DNA of 64,000 nucleotides from contig CM069433.1 in assembly GCA_035610365.1 (NCBI GenBank), forward strand, positions 130,776,545-130,840,544, in the 5' to 3' direction. The translations under genes and the position numbers were made by a program. Positions within the stretch are counted from its first letter, which is position 1. Every line of letters starts with the position of its first letter. The stretch comes from Aquatica leii. Lineage: Eukaryota > Arthropoda > Insecta > Coleoptera > Lampyridae. This document shows, piece by piece, positions 10,101 through 22,385 of the stretch. The notes under the pieces were generated by a model. The model was not told the origin of the DNA and searched no databases. It worked only from the letters and a program-made list of their open reading frames with translations.

Positions 10101-12268
10101 TACTTCTAAGCTTATCTAGTCGGATCCGATTTTATTGAGGAACACGTTATGGTCACGGTTCGAGAAACTACCACGCTTTAATGTAAATGTATGGTTTCGA
10201 AACCATATGTTTTCATTCAAATCACATTGGACGCGTAAAAATTAATATTTCTTAGCAATAAAAGCGTAGACAACGACTTAAACGAATAACTGTAAAAACG
10301 GTATGATTTTAATTAAATGCTAAATGCAAATGCATTATAAAAATGGTAAGGTCCAATGTGGAGGAGTGGCTGCTACGATTCGATGTAACCAGTTTCTAAT
10401 CGTTCAAGAATTGTGTGTGCATAATGCAATAGCAGCTCAAAGAAGAAGTTTATAAATAACACATTGAAGTATTTTTAAGATTCAGAAAATTTCTTGGCAC
10501 AATAACTTTGTTTTTCCTTTCGATTAATTGGTATTCCTAAAATAAATTGCTAATGTAATATCACCGATGCAATAATAATAAAACGTTTAAATTATGTCTA
10601 GCCCAGTTTGCATAATCGATAGATCGATTTTATTATCGATTGCATTTGTAGATCTTACAAATGTTTAAGATACCTTGCAAAAGTTATAAATTATAGTTAA
10701 TCACGCTTTTTGCAAAATTAAAAGGTGATGTGTTTTTAGCATTTCGCAATCGTCCAGTTTGAAACAATTTTAAATCGATTACAAAGGTGCAAAATATATT
10801 TACATTCGTTACACAACAGAAACATATTCGATCTCAATATAGATTTTCAATTATGAAAAGCGATTACACATATTTTTATTCGCTATTGTCAATTTTGTTT
10901 TGCAATTTCAAAGATTATGTTGCATTTACAATATAATTATAATGTTCAATTTTATTTCAATTATTTGATAAAAGCATTGGCCAAAAACTTAATAGAAAGT
11001 ACTATATTAAGTAACGGCGATGAATTGATGGAGTAATTAAAAAGAAACCGTGTTTATTTAATTCGAACTTTCAGTTGGGATTTGTTTATACCGTAGCGGT
11101 TTTTTTAGTTTTATACATACAGCATTATATTTATTAATGATGTATTCAATTTTTTCATTAATGTTATATTTAGTGTTTGTTATTAATTTTTATAACGTTG
11201 TAGAAGTTTGGATTTGCTTGCTGTCATTTTTTTATTTTGTTTTTTTTAAACCTATTTTGTTAACTATTGTTGCCATTTGTATCATTATCCATAAAATGTT
11301 TTAATTTTTATTTATAGTAACGAATTAACAGCTGTGTGAATGACCCTATGCGCTATGATTTTCTTTTTTTTAAATAATATAAAGATTACGAAAGTTTGTA
11401 ATGAAAATAGTTTGCCTCTGTATCATCATTAATTTCAATAAATTTCTCAATGTCGGTAAACGCTGGGTCATTATCATTGTCTTCATCAGGGTCAGGTAAG
11501 ATACACATAAATAAATCAAACGTTTCTTGTTGTTTCTGATCTCTTCTGAAGCTGGTTGCATATATTATAATGTGTTAAATTGTATTCGTAAAGTTTTGAC
11601 GCTTTTTCAAGACCGTTCCATTGCTAATATTTTTAATAAAAAATATTTTTTAATCTTGTTTTTGTTTTTTGTTGTTCGTTTTTTAATTTTCTTTATTTCT
11701 CAATGTTGTGAGTGCATTCAATTACGTTACAGATGAAATTAAATTTTTGTATTTAGTTTGCAAGTAGTACTTGTTTACTCTATGATTTTACTACAGATGA
11801 AGTACATTCTTTATCAAATTATCACTCTTTTAAAGTAGCAAGCGACTGAGCGTTCGAGTGGATCATCAAGTATAACAAACGTTTTTTTGTTTTTTAATAC
11901 TTTTAACCATCTGTGTATATGTCTTAAAAGAATTGAATACATATTTTCAAAATATTTTCTTTTGAATTTAAAATGATAATAAAATTAAAAAATACCTTTG
12001 TTTTTTTTATACTTTGGCTTCGTTTTGCTGTTTGCTAAGTTAGTCTTAGATAGATGAGTAACAACTAAGAACTAAAGTAGAGATATTTTAAAATCGGAAT
12101 TGAAGATATTGGGATATTTGATGATTGTTATGCTCTTTTAGATTTTGAAGAACAATTGTAATTTTGCAATCACCGAAGTATTATTAAAACTGATATTGTG
12201 ACTACTAGTAAAGTAATGTGTTTAGCTTAAATTTTCAAATGATTTGTTTCGGTAAAATTGTCGTAATT
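10101..12268. other. AT-rich DNA, no gene seen
   Basis: No supported feature. A small self-complementary cluster of ATCGAT sites lies near 10,615-10,640. Confidence 0.5.
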
Positions 12269-12270
12269 TA

Positions 12271-13199
12271 GAATGAACCTTTTTCATTAAATTTTGCACA
12301 CCTCCATTGTTTACTCTTCGACACGCCGCATTCCAAACTTTTTTTAAAACTCATCCATAGTTTTTTCCACGTCACTTTTTTTTACCTATTTTCCGTTTTA
12401 CAATTGCCCAATATCTTTTAATAGGGCGTAGTTCTGGGCAATTTGGTGGATATACGTTTATTGCTACAAAATGGACGTTTTTCTCGTATCAAATTTTGCG
12501 TTTCACGGGCGTAATGTGCAGGAGCAAGGTCAGGGCAAAATAGAGGTGGAATTTCATGACGACGATAAAATAATAACAAACGCAAACAAAATAATGTTGA
12601 GCTGTTTAATTCGCATGAGCAGATGGCTTGCCAAATAAGCCCTCTTTCTCCAAATGTTTCTAACTCTATCGACGTTTTAGAACCAGGTAAGGTTTCACCA
12701 ACGGATTTTGTGTAAAACTGGGGCCCTGGTAAGGTTCGTGTAATTATTTTGATGTATGTTTCGTCAGCTATTAAAATGCATCATACAACTTCCGCGATCG
12801 TGTTTTTTACGCGGGCCAATTGACTTTCACTTCGTTTTGGGCGTTTTTTATTTCTATAGGTTTTGAGAGAGTTTTAACTTGTTTAGCAATTTCACGACTC
12901 GAGATTGACTTTTTCTGCTGATATAACTGCTTAATCTTAATTTCCAATTTTAAATTAGTTGTTCCCTTTTTTCTTCCTCTAACTGGTAAATCTGTCAATG
13001 TCTGATCTCTACGAAATTCCTTTTACCGAGCACCAAGCGCAGGATGTTATCACTGAAAATGCGAGGCATGTCTTTTCAGTAAAATTTTAAAATACTTCAG
13101 TGATATCTGACAAGTAAAGCTTTTGAAGAATGTTTTAAAACAAAAGCTGATCTGAATTTTCTAGAGATTTTGATGTGTGATTTTATTTCTGGTTCATTC
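12271..13199. mobile_element. short mariner-type element with TA target duplication
   Basis: Left end GAATGAACC (from 12271) is the exact inverse of the right end GGTTCATTC (to 13199), and each is bordered by TA (12269-12270 and 13200-13201). The 929-bp interval contains the minus-strand transposase relic. The perfect terminal repeat is only about 9 bp, so the boundaries are plausible rather than proven. Confidence 0.5.
12290..13070 (-). pseudogene. Tc1/mariner DDE transposase relic
   Basis: Read from about 13,070 downward: MPRIFSDNILRL, then frame-shifted TDLPVRGRKKGTTNLKLEIK...SISSREIAKQVK (helix-turn-helix, residues of the open frame 12807-12998). Next is ADETYIKIITRTLPGPQFYTKS with the first Asp at 12763-12765, LIWQAICSC, YRRHEIPPLFCPDLAPAHYA with the second Asp at 12529-12531, and a decayed third-acid region. 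Stops occur in the C-terminal part (for example about 12,418). The block between LIWQAIC and YRRHE is shorter than in full-length relatives, so there is probably an internal deletion. Not active. Confidence 0.78.
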
Positions 13200-13201
13200 T
13201 A

Positions 13202-13680
13202 TAGATGTGATGATTTACTTTATTTTACATTCAATTTTCTAAATAAAATACGGAGTTAAAAACGATTTTTAAATGTTGAACTTTAAATGATGCAAGAATG
13301 TGAACGCGGATGTTAATGTCCAACTAAGCAAATTAACAATTGTTTTAAAAGAACCAGTAATAAATAAAACTGTAATTTGTTGGAATTCTACAATTAAATT
13401 TTTTTGAGATCTTTAGTAGTTAATTTTAGTGTCATTCCAATTGCTAATAAGCAATGGTAAAAAAATCTAATCATTAGAGAATAGAGTGCTAGTCAACTCA
13501 AAATGAAGATGACACAATCGTTTAAAAATTGTGTCTAATTTAAGTCTGGTTTGCTTGATACGTTTTTTTTTGTCGAATGTGTTTGCATGTAGAACTTGAT
13601 TTTGATGAAGGAAAAAATGATTTTGTGGTTGTGACAACGACAACTCGGGTGCACATACGTTTGACAAGTTTCGAAAATAC
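13202..13680. other. no gene seen
   Basis: AT-rich spacer. Overlapping short frames here are chance. Confidence 0.45.
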
Positions 13681-15020
13681 GTGTTGTATGGTTTTTATTT
13701 TTGATACATTTGCTTTTAGTGTATTACTTGTGTCATCTGCTTTTCTATGCTATTTGTATAAATTGTTGATTTATTTTTTTTTTGTAATTTTATCAGAAGT
13801 TTCTCTATTTTTAGCTTTTTATGCTCCTTGTTTATTTATATTATAGCCAGGTTTTTCTCTTTATAATGTTTTGTGCAATTTTTTTTGCATTCGTGTAATG
13901 TATTCTTGCTTGTTGTCATACCATTGTATATTTTTGTTGTTTCTGTACTTTTATAAACCCTTTTTTGATCAGTTTCTATAGTGTTTCTGTATTCACGTTT
14001 ATATATAATTAAAAATTCTCTAATAATTTTTTGTTATTAACATGTGATCGAGATTATCCGCAAGCCACGTGACCTGTTTGATTACTTTTTTAAAGGATAA
14101 TTACTGTGTTGCCTATTCTACAGGATCATGTGGTTTGAGAATAATCTCAATCTTACGTTATAGTGTTTTTTTTTACTTTACACTTTCTCTGTTTGTTTTT
14201 TCCAGTGAACGTTTTTTCTTATTTAGTGGTCTGTTAGTGCGTATATATTCACAATTTTTGTTTTTATTGCTCTACATTCTGTTCTTATTCTTACACTTTT
14301 TCCATCTGTTACTATAGTAGGTATATAGTATTTATTCAATGGTTTTTTTTTTGTTTAGGCCTACGTTATCTAGTTTTTTCTTTGCTGTACAGAAACTGGT
14401 TTTTGTTTTGTGTCTTTACCTTTATTTCAGCATCAGGCTTTGAAATGCTGTTGTGTTTATTTCGTATTGTTCTTTCTTTTGTTTTTGTCTTTTTCTATTT
14501 TTTAAATATTTTTATATATTTTTATAATTTTCTTTTATTATGTGTGCACTTCCACGTATTCGTCTAGATTTTCTGTATTTCGTTTAATGCCAATGTCGTC
14601 TTTATATCGGTTTATTTTTTTCTTTGCTACTTATTTTGTTTGTACTTTTTAGAGGTTTGTTTTGCGTTTATTATTTATTTTTTTTGATTAACTTTTAAAG
14701 TTGTTTTTCATCTGTTTGTAGTTATTTATTTATTCATTCTTGATTTCTGTTGTGTGTTGTGTTTCTGACAACTTATCTTTCTTTTCTAGATCTTTCTATC
14801 AATTATTGAATTTTATTGTTGTTTTATATCTGTATATACGTAACTTTTTTATTCATTTTTTTCTTGTTTTTAACTAGATTTTTATATATTTTTTGTTTAT
14901 TTGAGATCAGATTTGTGTTTTTGTTTACAAAATTATTTCTTGAATTAAATTTCTCTATTCTTCAAAAATCTCCTTCAAGTTCATGTTGTGTTTATTTTGC
15001 ATTTTTTCAATTTCTTTAAT
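13681..15020 (-). other. strongly T-rich tract; possible decayed LINE on minus strand
   Basis: For about 1.3 kb the plus strand is dominated by T with few A-runs. All its plus-strand frames are Phe/Leu-rich and meaningless. On the minus strand (A-rich, as LINE sense strands often are) the stretch around 14,200-14,300 reads TDGKSVRIRTECRAIKTKIVNIYAL, which resembles the NIYAP motif of apurinic-type LINE endonucleases. No second motif confirms it. It may simply be low-complexity DNA. Confidence 0.28.
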
Positions 15021-15173
15021 TGTTAAGCAATAAGGTATGAATTTTTACGTGACACATGAGTTACAAAGGTTGGTTATTAAACAATGTTTTTAATTAATCG
15101 TTAGTTTTACGTTAATTTTAACGCTGGCAAAATATTCTTTTCAACATCATCGTGTGGACGCCATTATGTAAAG

Positions 15174-15290
15174 CAGTGTTTCCCAAAGTGGTCTCTATGG
15201 ACTCCCAGAAGTCTACGGGATCATTCATGGGTCTGTGGAAAATTAAAATTGATTTGGGGGTTTCTGAACAACGTCAGGGGGTCTACGCAA
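15174..15290 (+). repeat. hAT-type terminal inverted repeat
   Basis: CAGTGTTTCCCAAAGTGG (15174-15191) and the following TCTCTATGGACTCCCAGAAG match the general form of hAT ends (CAGTG...CCCAAAGTGGGGTCC...). The adjacent 8 bases ATGTAAAG (15166-15173) would be one side of an 8-bp target duplication, but I did not find the other end. Confidence 0.5.
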
Positions 15291-16149
15291 GGTTTAATAT
15301 AAAATTAAAAAACTGTGACACATTTTTATTAATATGGAAGTTAAAATAAATAACAACGAATCAATTATTAACTATTTTTACGTCCTAACTAAAATATAAA
15401 TATAGACAGGTACATAAAATACAAGTAATAACAGGCATCGCGGCAAATTAAGCCTATCTATATAGGTTTATACAGGAATAGAGTCGATAGCTGCACCAAC
15501 TAGTCTATAATATGAGCTATAAAAGAGTCGTGCATTTTAATCAAACAATTTAGTTCTGTGTTATGCGTGACGCGAAGAGCATACAACAAATTTTCCTAGT
15601 CTTGGACAAAAAGTAGTATAGTTTTTTGTATTGTTACGCAGATAGCGTACTTTTGTTACGTAAGTATACTTCAATAAAATTGATATTTCTCTTTAACTAT
15701 AATTTATTTAAGCAAAGTCATGCTTTTGTTTAGGTTGATTAAAATAATTATAAATCATGGTTATCAGTACAGTAATCCCATAACATTAAATAAAGATTCC
15801 TTTTTTATTAAAAATATGTTTCTAAAGAATATGTTATTTATGATTCTGTAAAAGAAGTTGAACATATTGTGTTTTATTATTTAATATAATGCGCCCTAAA
15901 AGTTTTAGCTTAGCATTTTATATTTTTGTTTATTTTGTTTACTTCCGTGAATAACCAAATTCGCAAATGTTGGGAATTACTGTATATTACTGTATTATTA
16001 TATTCTGTTGTTAATTGATTATTTAATTATTTATTTTTCTTGAGAATTTATTGGTACACAATGAGTACCTACACAATATGTGACAACTACATGAAATCCT
16101 TACATCTCAAATAATGAATTCAATATAGCGTTACATTGCAGAATTCTAT
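15291..16149. other. interior of hAT relic, no coding signal
   Basis: AT-rich sequence between the hAT-like end and the surviving transposase fragment. Nothing recognisable. Confidence 0.4.
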
Positions 16150-16690
16150 TTAAAACGATTCAATGAAACCTTCAAAGCTTAAGGAACATTTAAAATCCAC
16201 AGTAACAAAAAAAATAAGGATTTAACGTTTTTTCAAACAATCAAACAAATATATTTAAAATCACCGACGTTGCAAGAACTCATAGGAACACCATCTAAGA
16301 GAGATGACGATCGATAGCGTGCTTCTTCTAATATTTCTTTAATGATTGCGAAGTCCGAAAAGCCCCACACTAGTGGCGAAGAACTTATTCTACCAGCTGT
16401 AAGTAAGGTATTACGTATCGTGTTGCATAAACCAGCTTTCGATATTATAAAAAGAATTCCGCTGAGTAATAATACTGCACGAAGAAGGATCTACTTAAAA
16501 CATCTGAATTCTCTATACAGTTTGACGAGTCAACATTACCACGAAACGAAGATTTACTTTTAGCTTTTGTAAGGTTTGTAAAAGAAGAAAAATTTTCCCA
16601 AAAATAGTTATTTGCTAAATGTTTGGAAACTGATACAAAAAGTAAAACATTATTTACTTAGTTAAAAAAATGAATGTACCCCATAGCCGA
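16150..16690 (+). pseudogene. hAT transposase fragment (ZBED5-like group)
   Basis: Pieces in order: NETMKPSKLKEHLKS (end of the BED-finger region), KSEKPHTSGEELILPAVSKVL...HKPAFDIIKRIPLSNNTARRRI (16342-16500), then after a frameshift EFSIQFDESTLPRNEDLLLAFVRF with the first catalytic Asp of the DEST motif. LFAKCLETDT follows, then the match is lost at about 16,650. This resembles vertebrate and insect ZBED5-like hAT transposases. Stops are scattered through the first part. The rest of the catalytic domain and the C-terminal dimerisation domain are missing. The hAT-like end at 15,174 is about 1 kb upstream in the expected orientation. Confidence 0.75.
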
Positions 16691-19370
16691 ATGTATCCTA
16701 TTCTCTTTACACAATTGCATTTTAATTTTTGGTGATTTGTTTTAATTTTTCAGAATTGCATTTTTTTGTTTTTAAAGTTTTTTGTGGTTTCTTTTCTAAT
16801 TTATTTTATTCATTGCCAATTTTAAATACCTAATTCTTGTTATTTGTTGTATTGTGTGCTAAAAATGTTTATTGAATTTTTATTTTTTACTTATTTATCA
16901 GCCAATTTGAGAAAATGTAACACAAAAAATAGTTATTGCAAGACGATGGCAAAAATAATGACGTTATTAACAATTTGGCTCAGACAGTTGTCAATAAAGC
17001 TCATAGTATTTTATTAAGTATGGGAAGTTAAGTTTCTGTATATTAATAGATTTACGATTAGTACCGTGTCACCTTGCATCACAAGAAAAGCGATCAAGGT
17101 TTCTTACAAAATACGTGTTTTTTGCACGATTGTACACGTCATCATACTGGTATTATGACAAAAAAGTTTTGTTAAAATTTAGGATGAGAATTTTAAGCGT
17201 TTTAGTTATTCTTATCAATTTCTATGGGTTATAGGTATGAGATTTACAAGAAGAAAATCACCACCTGACGGTTTTTTACAAATCCTAATATATATGAAAA
17301 ATTATTATTAACGTGGATTTTTAACATTACTGTTACATTTTAAAATTATTTAAAAATTTTCAGAATTTCATGGTGTAATTAATTTTATAAGAATATACAT
17401 GCATACAATTATACAAATGGTAAAAATAGAATTTAAAATTTTAATTTATTATACATTAATTAAAAAAAATTGAAGGTTTGTATTGAATTATAGAAAACAT
17501 AATCAGTAGGTGTCATTTTAAATTTCGATTCTATGCCCGAGGTATAAAAAATGTCAAATAATTTAAATTTGTTGATAACCAAAATTAGTTGCCATTTACG
17601 AGGGAATACTTTAAAAGGAACCCATGCGCTGGTCATATATTATTTTTGTTTAAGATAAGCCAATTATTAATTAAAAATTGTCAGATAACGCTTTGAATCG
17701 GAATGTTTTTATATTACAACATTTTGTAAAATATCTATAAGACGCATAATTTAATAACAGCGTTTTTAATTTGTTGACTGAGCTTATACTAGTAATCATG
17801 AGTAATTTTGTAAAATCTATGTTGAAAGTCTATTACAAAACTAGTATGCGCCACAACCACTAAATTATGTTATTATCAAATTTGAATGGTCGAGAAAAAT
17901 AAATCAACACATATTTTGTCGAACAGACTAACAATTTTACGTTTATGAAAATACAAATTCTTAATAATTCATTCGTTACTACGTGAAGTATATTGAAATT
18001 TTTATTAGAATCATTTTTGACCTACAAATTCACTTACTGTCTATACTTATTACAGGTTCAATACACAATGTAATTGACCAATTAAAATTGGTTGAAATAA
18101 TATGATCAATTCTGTTTCACGTTTGATTAGATTTATTTCAATCTGTAATGACGACTAGGTTTTATTTAATATTCCATGTCTTCAATGCTCAATAACAAAA
18201 TGACTATACAAGATAATTATCGGTAGTATAAAGCAAATAACACAGACATTAAAAGTTAAAATGAATGTAATGTTTGTTATAAAAGAAACCGATATCTTTA
18301 GAAGGTGACAATTTTCAATAAATCAGTGTTGGATAATTAACAATTAAGAGGAGAAACTACATCGGAGGTGAATAAATACCAAAATAGGCAACGGCAATGA
18401 AAAAGTTCCGTATTGTATAATAGCGCAAGTTATCGGGTCATAAAATCTATTTATTTTTATAGCATTTTTTCTAAAATAGTTTTATTTTTAAAACGCTGAC
18501 ATTTTAAACATGTATTAATCCGTTAATAATGTGCTAGTGATTGCATCACGCTGTAGATATGTTTTCTACGTTCGCTAGACTACAATATTTGAAGATAATT
18601 GCTTAATTGACGTTAATTATTAACAATTTACTACCAAGGTAAAGATTGAGATACATTTATAAAGGTACACTATGTATGTGTTTATAATGTTTATCTTATT
18701 ACACGCGGTCTATTAAGAATTTATTAAACATATTATAGATACTCAGCTATAACCATAGATTTAAACCATACATTGACATGTGAAAATCAATAATTTTCAG
18801 TGTAAACAGGATCTTGTATATCAACATAAAAATTGAATTTTGTTTTATATCATTACTACCTGAAATGATTCAATAACTTTTTTGGACCCTTTTTTGGTGT
18901 TTTCTTTCATAACACTATTGAGCAACTAACTTGCAAATTTTTACTTATACTGCAATCATGTTTGAAATCATTAATTTTGTTTTTTTTAACTGTATAAAGT
19001 CAAATTTTTTTGAATATGGCCTAAAATAAATATAGTAGAAATACAATTTTTAATTTCGCGAATAAAGTTTGTTTCTTGAGACAAAGTTAAGGCAATAATT
19101 TACGTAATAAATTTTACTCAAATGCACACATTATGATAAACATTTTAGTCCCCAAAAAATTGTATATACTATTTATTTGGAATGAATTATATACAGAAAA
19201 TATAGAGGGCACATAAATAACATTATTAAAGAATAAAGCATTGTCCGGAAATGTATTGGTATCAGGATAAACTAGACATCTTTAAAAACAATCTCAATTA
19301 TAACAGGAAACACTCGTTACTTACAATATTGCAGCAGTTAAGTCAAGGAACATTTTATTAGAAATCAAAC
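16691..19370. other. AT-rich DNA, no gene seen
   Basis: 2.7 kb without supported coding sequence, structured RNA or element ends. Confidence 0.5.
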
Positions 19371-19379
19371 TTCATAAAC

Positions 19380-20060
19380 ATTTTTTAAAGTTATGGCCAC
19401 CATTTTTGTTACAAGTTGTAACGATGTGTAATCGACTGTTGAATTCTTCGAAATAGCTGCGAACGTTTACGAATATCAAACGCTAAAATAATTTGAACCA
19501 CTAACTCTTTATTTGTATTTACAGGTGTCTCAGAAACCAGTGATTTAATATGGCCCAAATACAAATAGAAAAATCAACTGCAGTTATATGTGGTGAACGT
19601 GCTCCACTTCTAAGTCATTCTTTTGGAACGTGTGCATTTAGATAATTTGGCAATTTATTACAAAGTGTGCTGGAGCACCATCATGCTGGAAAACTATGTT
19701 TCTTCAAATAGGATAGTAGATATGATTATCTAACCGTGCAAGCAGTAAATATGGTAACACTACATAATTATCATATTAACAAAAACATTTCATTGATGTA
19801 ACCTGTGAACGCCGTCAAAATTTTCTTCGGTCCAAATGTGACTATTGTGCATTAAAATAGCCATCTCTTGTAAAACATGCCTCGTATATCCGTAATACAC
19901 TCATAGGAAATCTTCCTTTTTTTCGCAAATTGAACTAATCAGCTGGAGTTAACGATTACAGTTCTTCAATGTTAAACGAATGCTTGAGGTATTCTTCTGG
20001 TATATTTTTGCAACGAGAGAGACCGCATCTCAACATAATAGTCGTACATCTCAAGGTTTC
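19380..20060 (-). pseudogene. mariner-type (DUF4817 group) transposase relic
   Basis: Read downward from about 20,060: a block ending IYEACFTRDGYFNAQ, where DEACFTRDG is expected and the first Asp is replaced by Tyr (about 19,880). Then HLDRRKF, PYLLLARLDNHIYYPI, and FQHDGAPAHF with the second Asp retained (about 19,670). The C-terminal TPVNTNKELVVQIILAF...FRRIQQS...YNLCNKNGGHNF follows. The order and motifs match insect mariner-like transposases that carry an N-terminal DUF4817 domain. Multiple stops and frame changes are present and the third acidic region is lost. N-terminal remnants may extend to about 20,380. Confidence 0.7.
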
Positions 20061-20759
20061 GAGCTGAATTTGAAAAGGAAGATGTCGGTTTTACCTTAAA
20101 CTAACATCAGTTTTTCTCATTTTCGAAGTTTCCGAACGTTTGTGCTGACAACGCTTGGGGTGTTAGCAAAAGTCGTGTGACCTTCATCCGTAAAACGATA
20201 ATACTTTTAGTTGAAGCTTAGATTCTAGGAGAAAACGTGACTGATTAAAAACGTGAGGTGAACTCGATCCAAACGAAAAAAATCTGCGAAGGCAACATCC
20301 ATGCTTCACACCACAGGACATGGGTGTAGATGGAATTTCATCACCGAGGTTTTTTTACAGTGTCATCATTACTTGCGGTACTACAGGCAACTTAGGAGAC
20401 CCCGGGAGTTTGCTTTCGCATGCTTATTTTAAGGATGGATTAGAAGTGGCTTGTGGCTGCAGTCGTATAATGGCCGGAGGGTAAAAACCTAAACACAAAA
20501 GCACGTTTATTGTTTGTAAACCGATCTAATTAATTTGTAGGACTTAGAGTCTGAGTTAGGCCGTGCTTGCTTACGGACCTGTCGTCTATAAACTAAATTA
20601 GCAATTTTAGATTGAAGTAACCCGCGGTATTGTTTTACGTAAAATTTTATTTACGGATCATTTTTAATTATTTCTGATTTCCTTCTTAAATAATCCATGT
20701 TACTAGCTAATCATTTTTGTGTCTTCATTTATCCCCCATAATTTTCTGTTGTAGCACAG
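20061..20759. other. no clear feature
   Basis: May contain N-terminal remains of the mariner relic below 20.4 kb. Otherwise nothing recognised. Confidence 0.35.
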
Positions 20760-21900
20760 TATAGCTTCTTTTATTACCTGTTCTTTTCTTTTTTTAATAC
20801 TTGCTTATCTCTTGGCTGTGGTCTCGCTAGATAGTACGTAAGGACCGGTTTAGATGACGAAGCATTTGGCTCGTAAAAAATAGCCCCTTGCAAGTGAAAG
20901 TTTGATAAACGAACAGAACTTGGTTGTGTCGCGTACACAAAATAAATGCCCCAAATTGAAAATGTAAGCTGCGGCGAGAAATCCTCACATTGAAGGGCCA
21001 AAACCTGGGGGTGTCCCTGAGAAAATGTATAATTTGTAGATACAAAATTTTGTGTAAAAATAAAACTTATAGCTATGAAGTATTAAAAATGTTTTACAGA
21101 CTGTATAAATAAAGTGTACGGCGTAAAAATGAAAAGTAAAAAAGACTCGGTAAAAGTAATATAAAATAAAATTAAGGCTAGCATGCAATTAGTATTAACT
21201 CTGCGGTCGAAGAAGTGCGATATGACCCCTTTAGGGAACTAACGCGGCATTCACAGCACAATGATCAATCTCTTGACTTCCGGTTTTACGAGTACGCTAC
21301 CACCTTTCGTGTTATGGGCCAGCAAGCGGATCTCCTCTTAGGTCAGAGTGAGTTCACTGTAGACACGATCCTTGAAAGAACACCACGTCCTTCTCGCTTC
21401 TATCACCAGTGCAGTGTGAATGAAAGCTCGGCCCTAGTACCTACGCGACAGAGCCTCGGAAACCAAAGGCTCTCAGTAGTAGGCCCTTTTCGCCTCACTT
21501 ACGTTGTGGACCCACCATACCACCCAAACTTGCTTGGTACAAGTTCGCTACAAGAGGGATACGTTAAGTTAGAAAATGTTGCGAGTAGATAGAATAGTAT
21601 TACAAAACCAGTAGGATGAGCTAAGTATTAGTGCGTGCTATGATAGCACGTGGTTCCGCGAGGCATCTGCCTTACGGCTTATCCGCGCTTTAAGGTTATT
21701 ATCAAATCGGTAAGGAAAAGGATCTGCATATAGATGAGAAAAAATAAAGTAAGACAGAGTGTTAATCAAACAGCGACAGCTAAAACGAAAATCAAACGTG
21801 TTATTTAACTAAAAATGTAATAAACTAAAGCGGAGATGTGGCTCTTCTTCGAGCTGCCACTCCTTACACTCGGCCAGTTGCCTAAGATTCGCGAACATCC
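20760..21900. other. GC-richer island of unknown nature
   Basis: GC content rises visibly (near 45-50% in 21,200-21,600) compared with about 30% around it. It contains the open frame listed separately, short minus-strand frames at 20,774-21,045, and a small palindrome CGTGCTAT-G-ATAGCACG at 21,634-21,650. I recognise no LTR, transposase or RNA gene. It could be an inserted element or a piece of horizontally acquired DNA, or a host fragment. Confidence 0.4.
21182..21592 (+). CDS. unidentified 136-codon open frame, no ATG at its start
   Basis: This frame is open from just after a TAG at 21,179 to TAG at 21,590. The first in-frame ATG is well inside (about 21,314), so it is an exon, a 5'-truncated fragment or chance. 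The predicted protein has balanced composition, with stretches such as QADLLLGQSEFTVDTILER and RLTYVVDPPYHPNLLG, unlike the Lys/Asn/Phe-biased chance frames elsewhere in the window. No motif I know is present. The local GC content makes stop codons rarer, so chance openness cannot be excluded. Confidence 0.25.
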   Translation, partial: HAISINSAVEEVRYDPFRELTRHSQHNDQSLDFRFYEYATTFRVMGQQADLLLGQSEFTVDTILERTPRPSRFYHQCSVNESSALVPTRQSLGNQRLSVVGPFRLTYVVDPPYHPNLLGTSSLQEGYVKLENVASR

Positions 21901-22029
21901 TATTGTGATGACGTTAAGTTATCTGTACAGAAACGTTTTGCTTTTTTGATATATTGAGTAATTTAATTACTAATGACAACTACTGTTATAAATACTAACT
22001 TGATTTATAATTTGAAGTTAATTAACATC

Positions 22030-22385
22030 CTAAATTTTAAATTTGATGTAGTAACAAGTAAGAACGTTTTAATAATTCTGGAATCTTTTGGTAAATCTTG
22101 ACACACAGGTTTAAGCACTTTTAGCAATTCATCCATTGCTTGCTGACTCAGTAGAACTAGTATAGTCTGTATCGTAACATCTAATTCTGCAAAGTTTCTT
22201 TAATTTCGGTAGAACACTCGAAAGTTTCATTTGCAAAAGTATCATAATTAGTTTGATTAGAACTGCATTCGTAAGACAACTTTGGGGGATCTTGAATTTC
22301 ATTTATGACTATTAAAGGTTCATCGACCTTCACTAGTTGTTCATGCTGTTTAGGTTCTAGACATCGGTTATCATCAGTAACAAAT
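22030..22385 (-). pseudogene. decayed reading frame of unknown transposon-like family
   Basis: Minus-strand reading from 22,383: an acidic stretch DEPLIVINEIQDPPKLSYE, ...NETFECSTEIKETLQN then stop (about 22,192). With a one-base shift it continues FAELDVTIQTILVLLSQQ, AMDELLKVLKPVCQDLPKDS, then RIIKTF. The composition is that of real protein. The LLKVLxPxxxDLPKDSR string resembles a segment common in uncharacterised insect transposon-borne proteins, but I cannot name the family. Frame-shifted, so not functional. Confidence 0.4.

Noticed and set aside
13577..15019. Series of Phe/Leu-rich plus-strand frames that look like membrane proteins
   Set aside because: They are the direct consequence of the T-rich tract; hydrophobicity comes from TTT/TTC/TTA codons and not from a real protein.
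17770..17870. Inverted similarity around CATAATTTA / ACTAGT motifs
   Set aside because: Matches are short and imperfect in very AT-rich DNA. Not distinguishable from chance.
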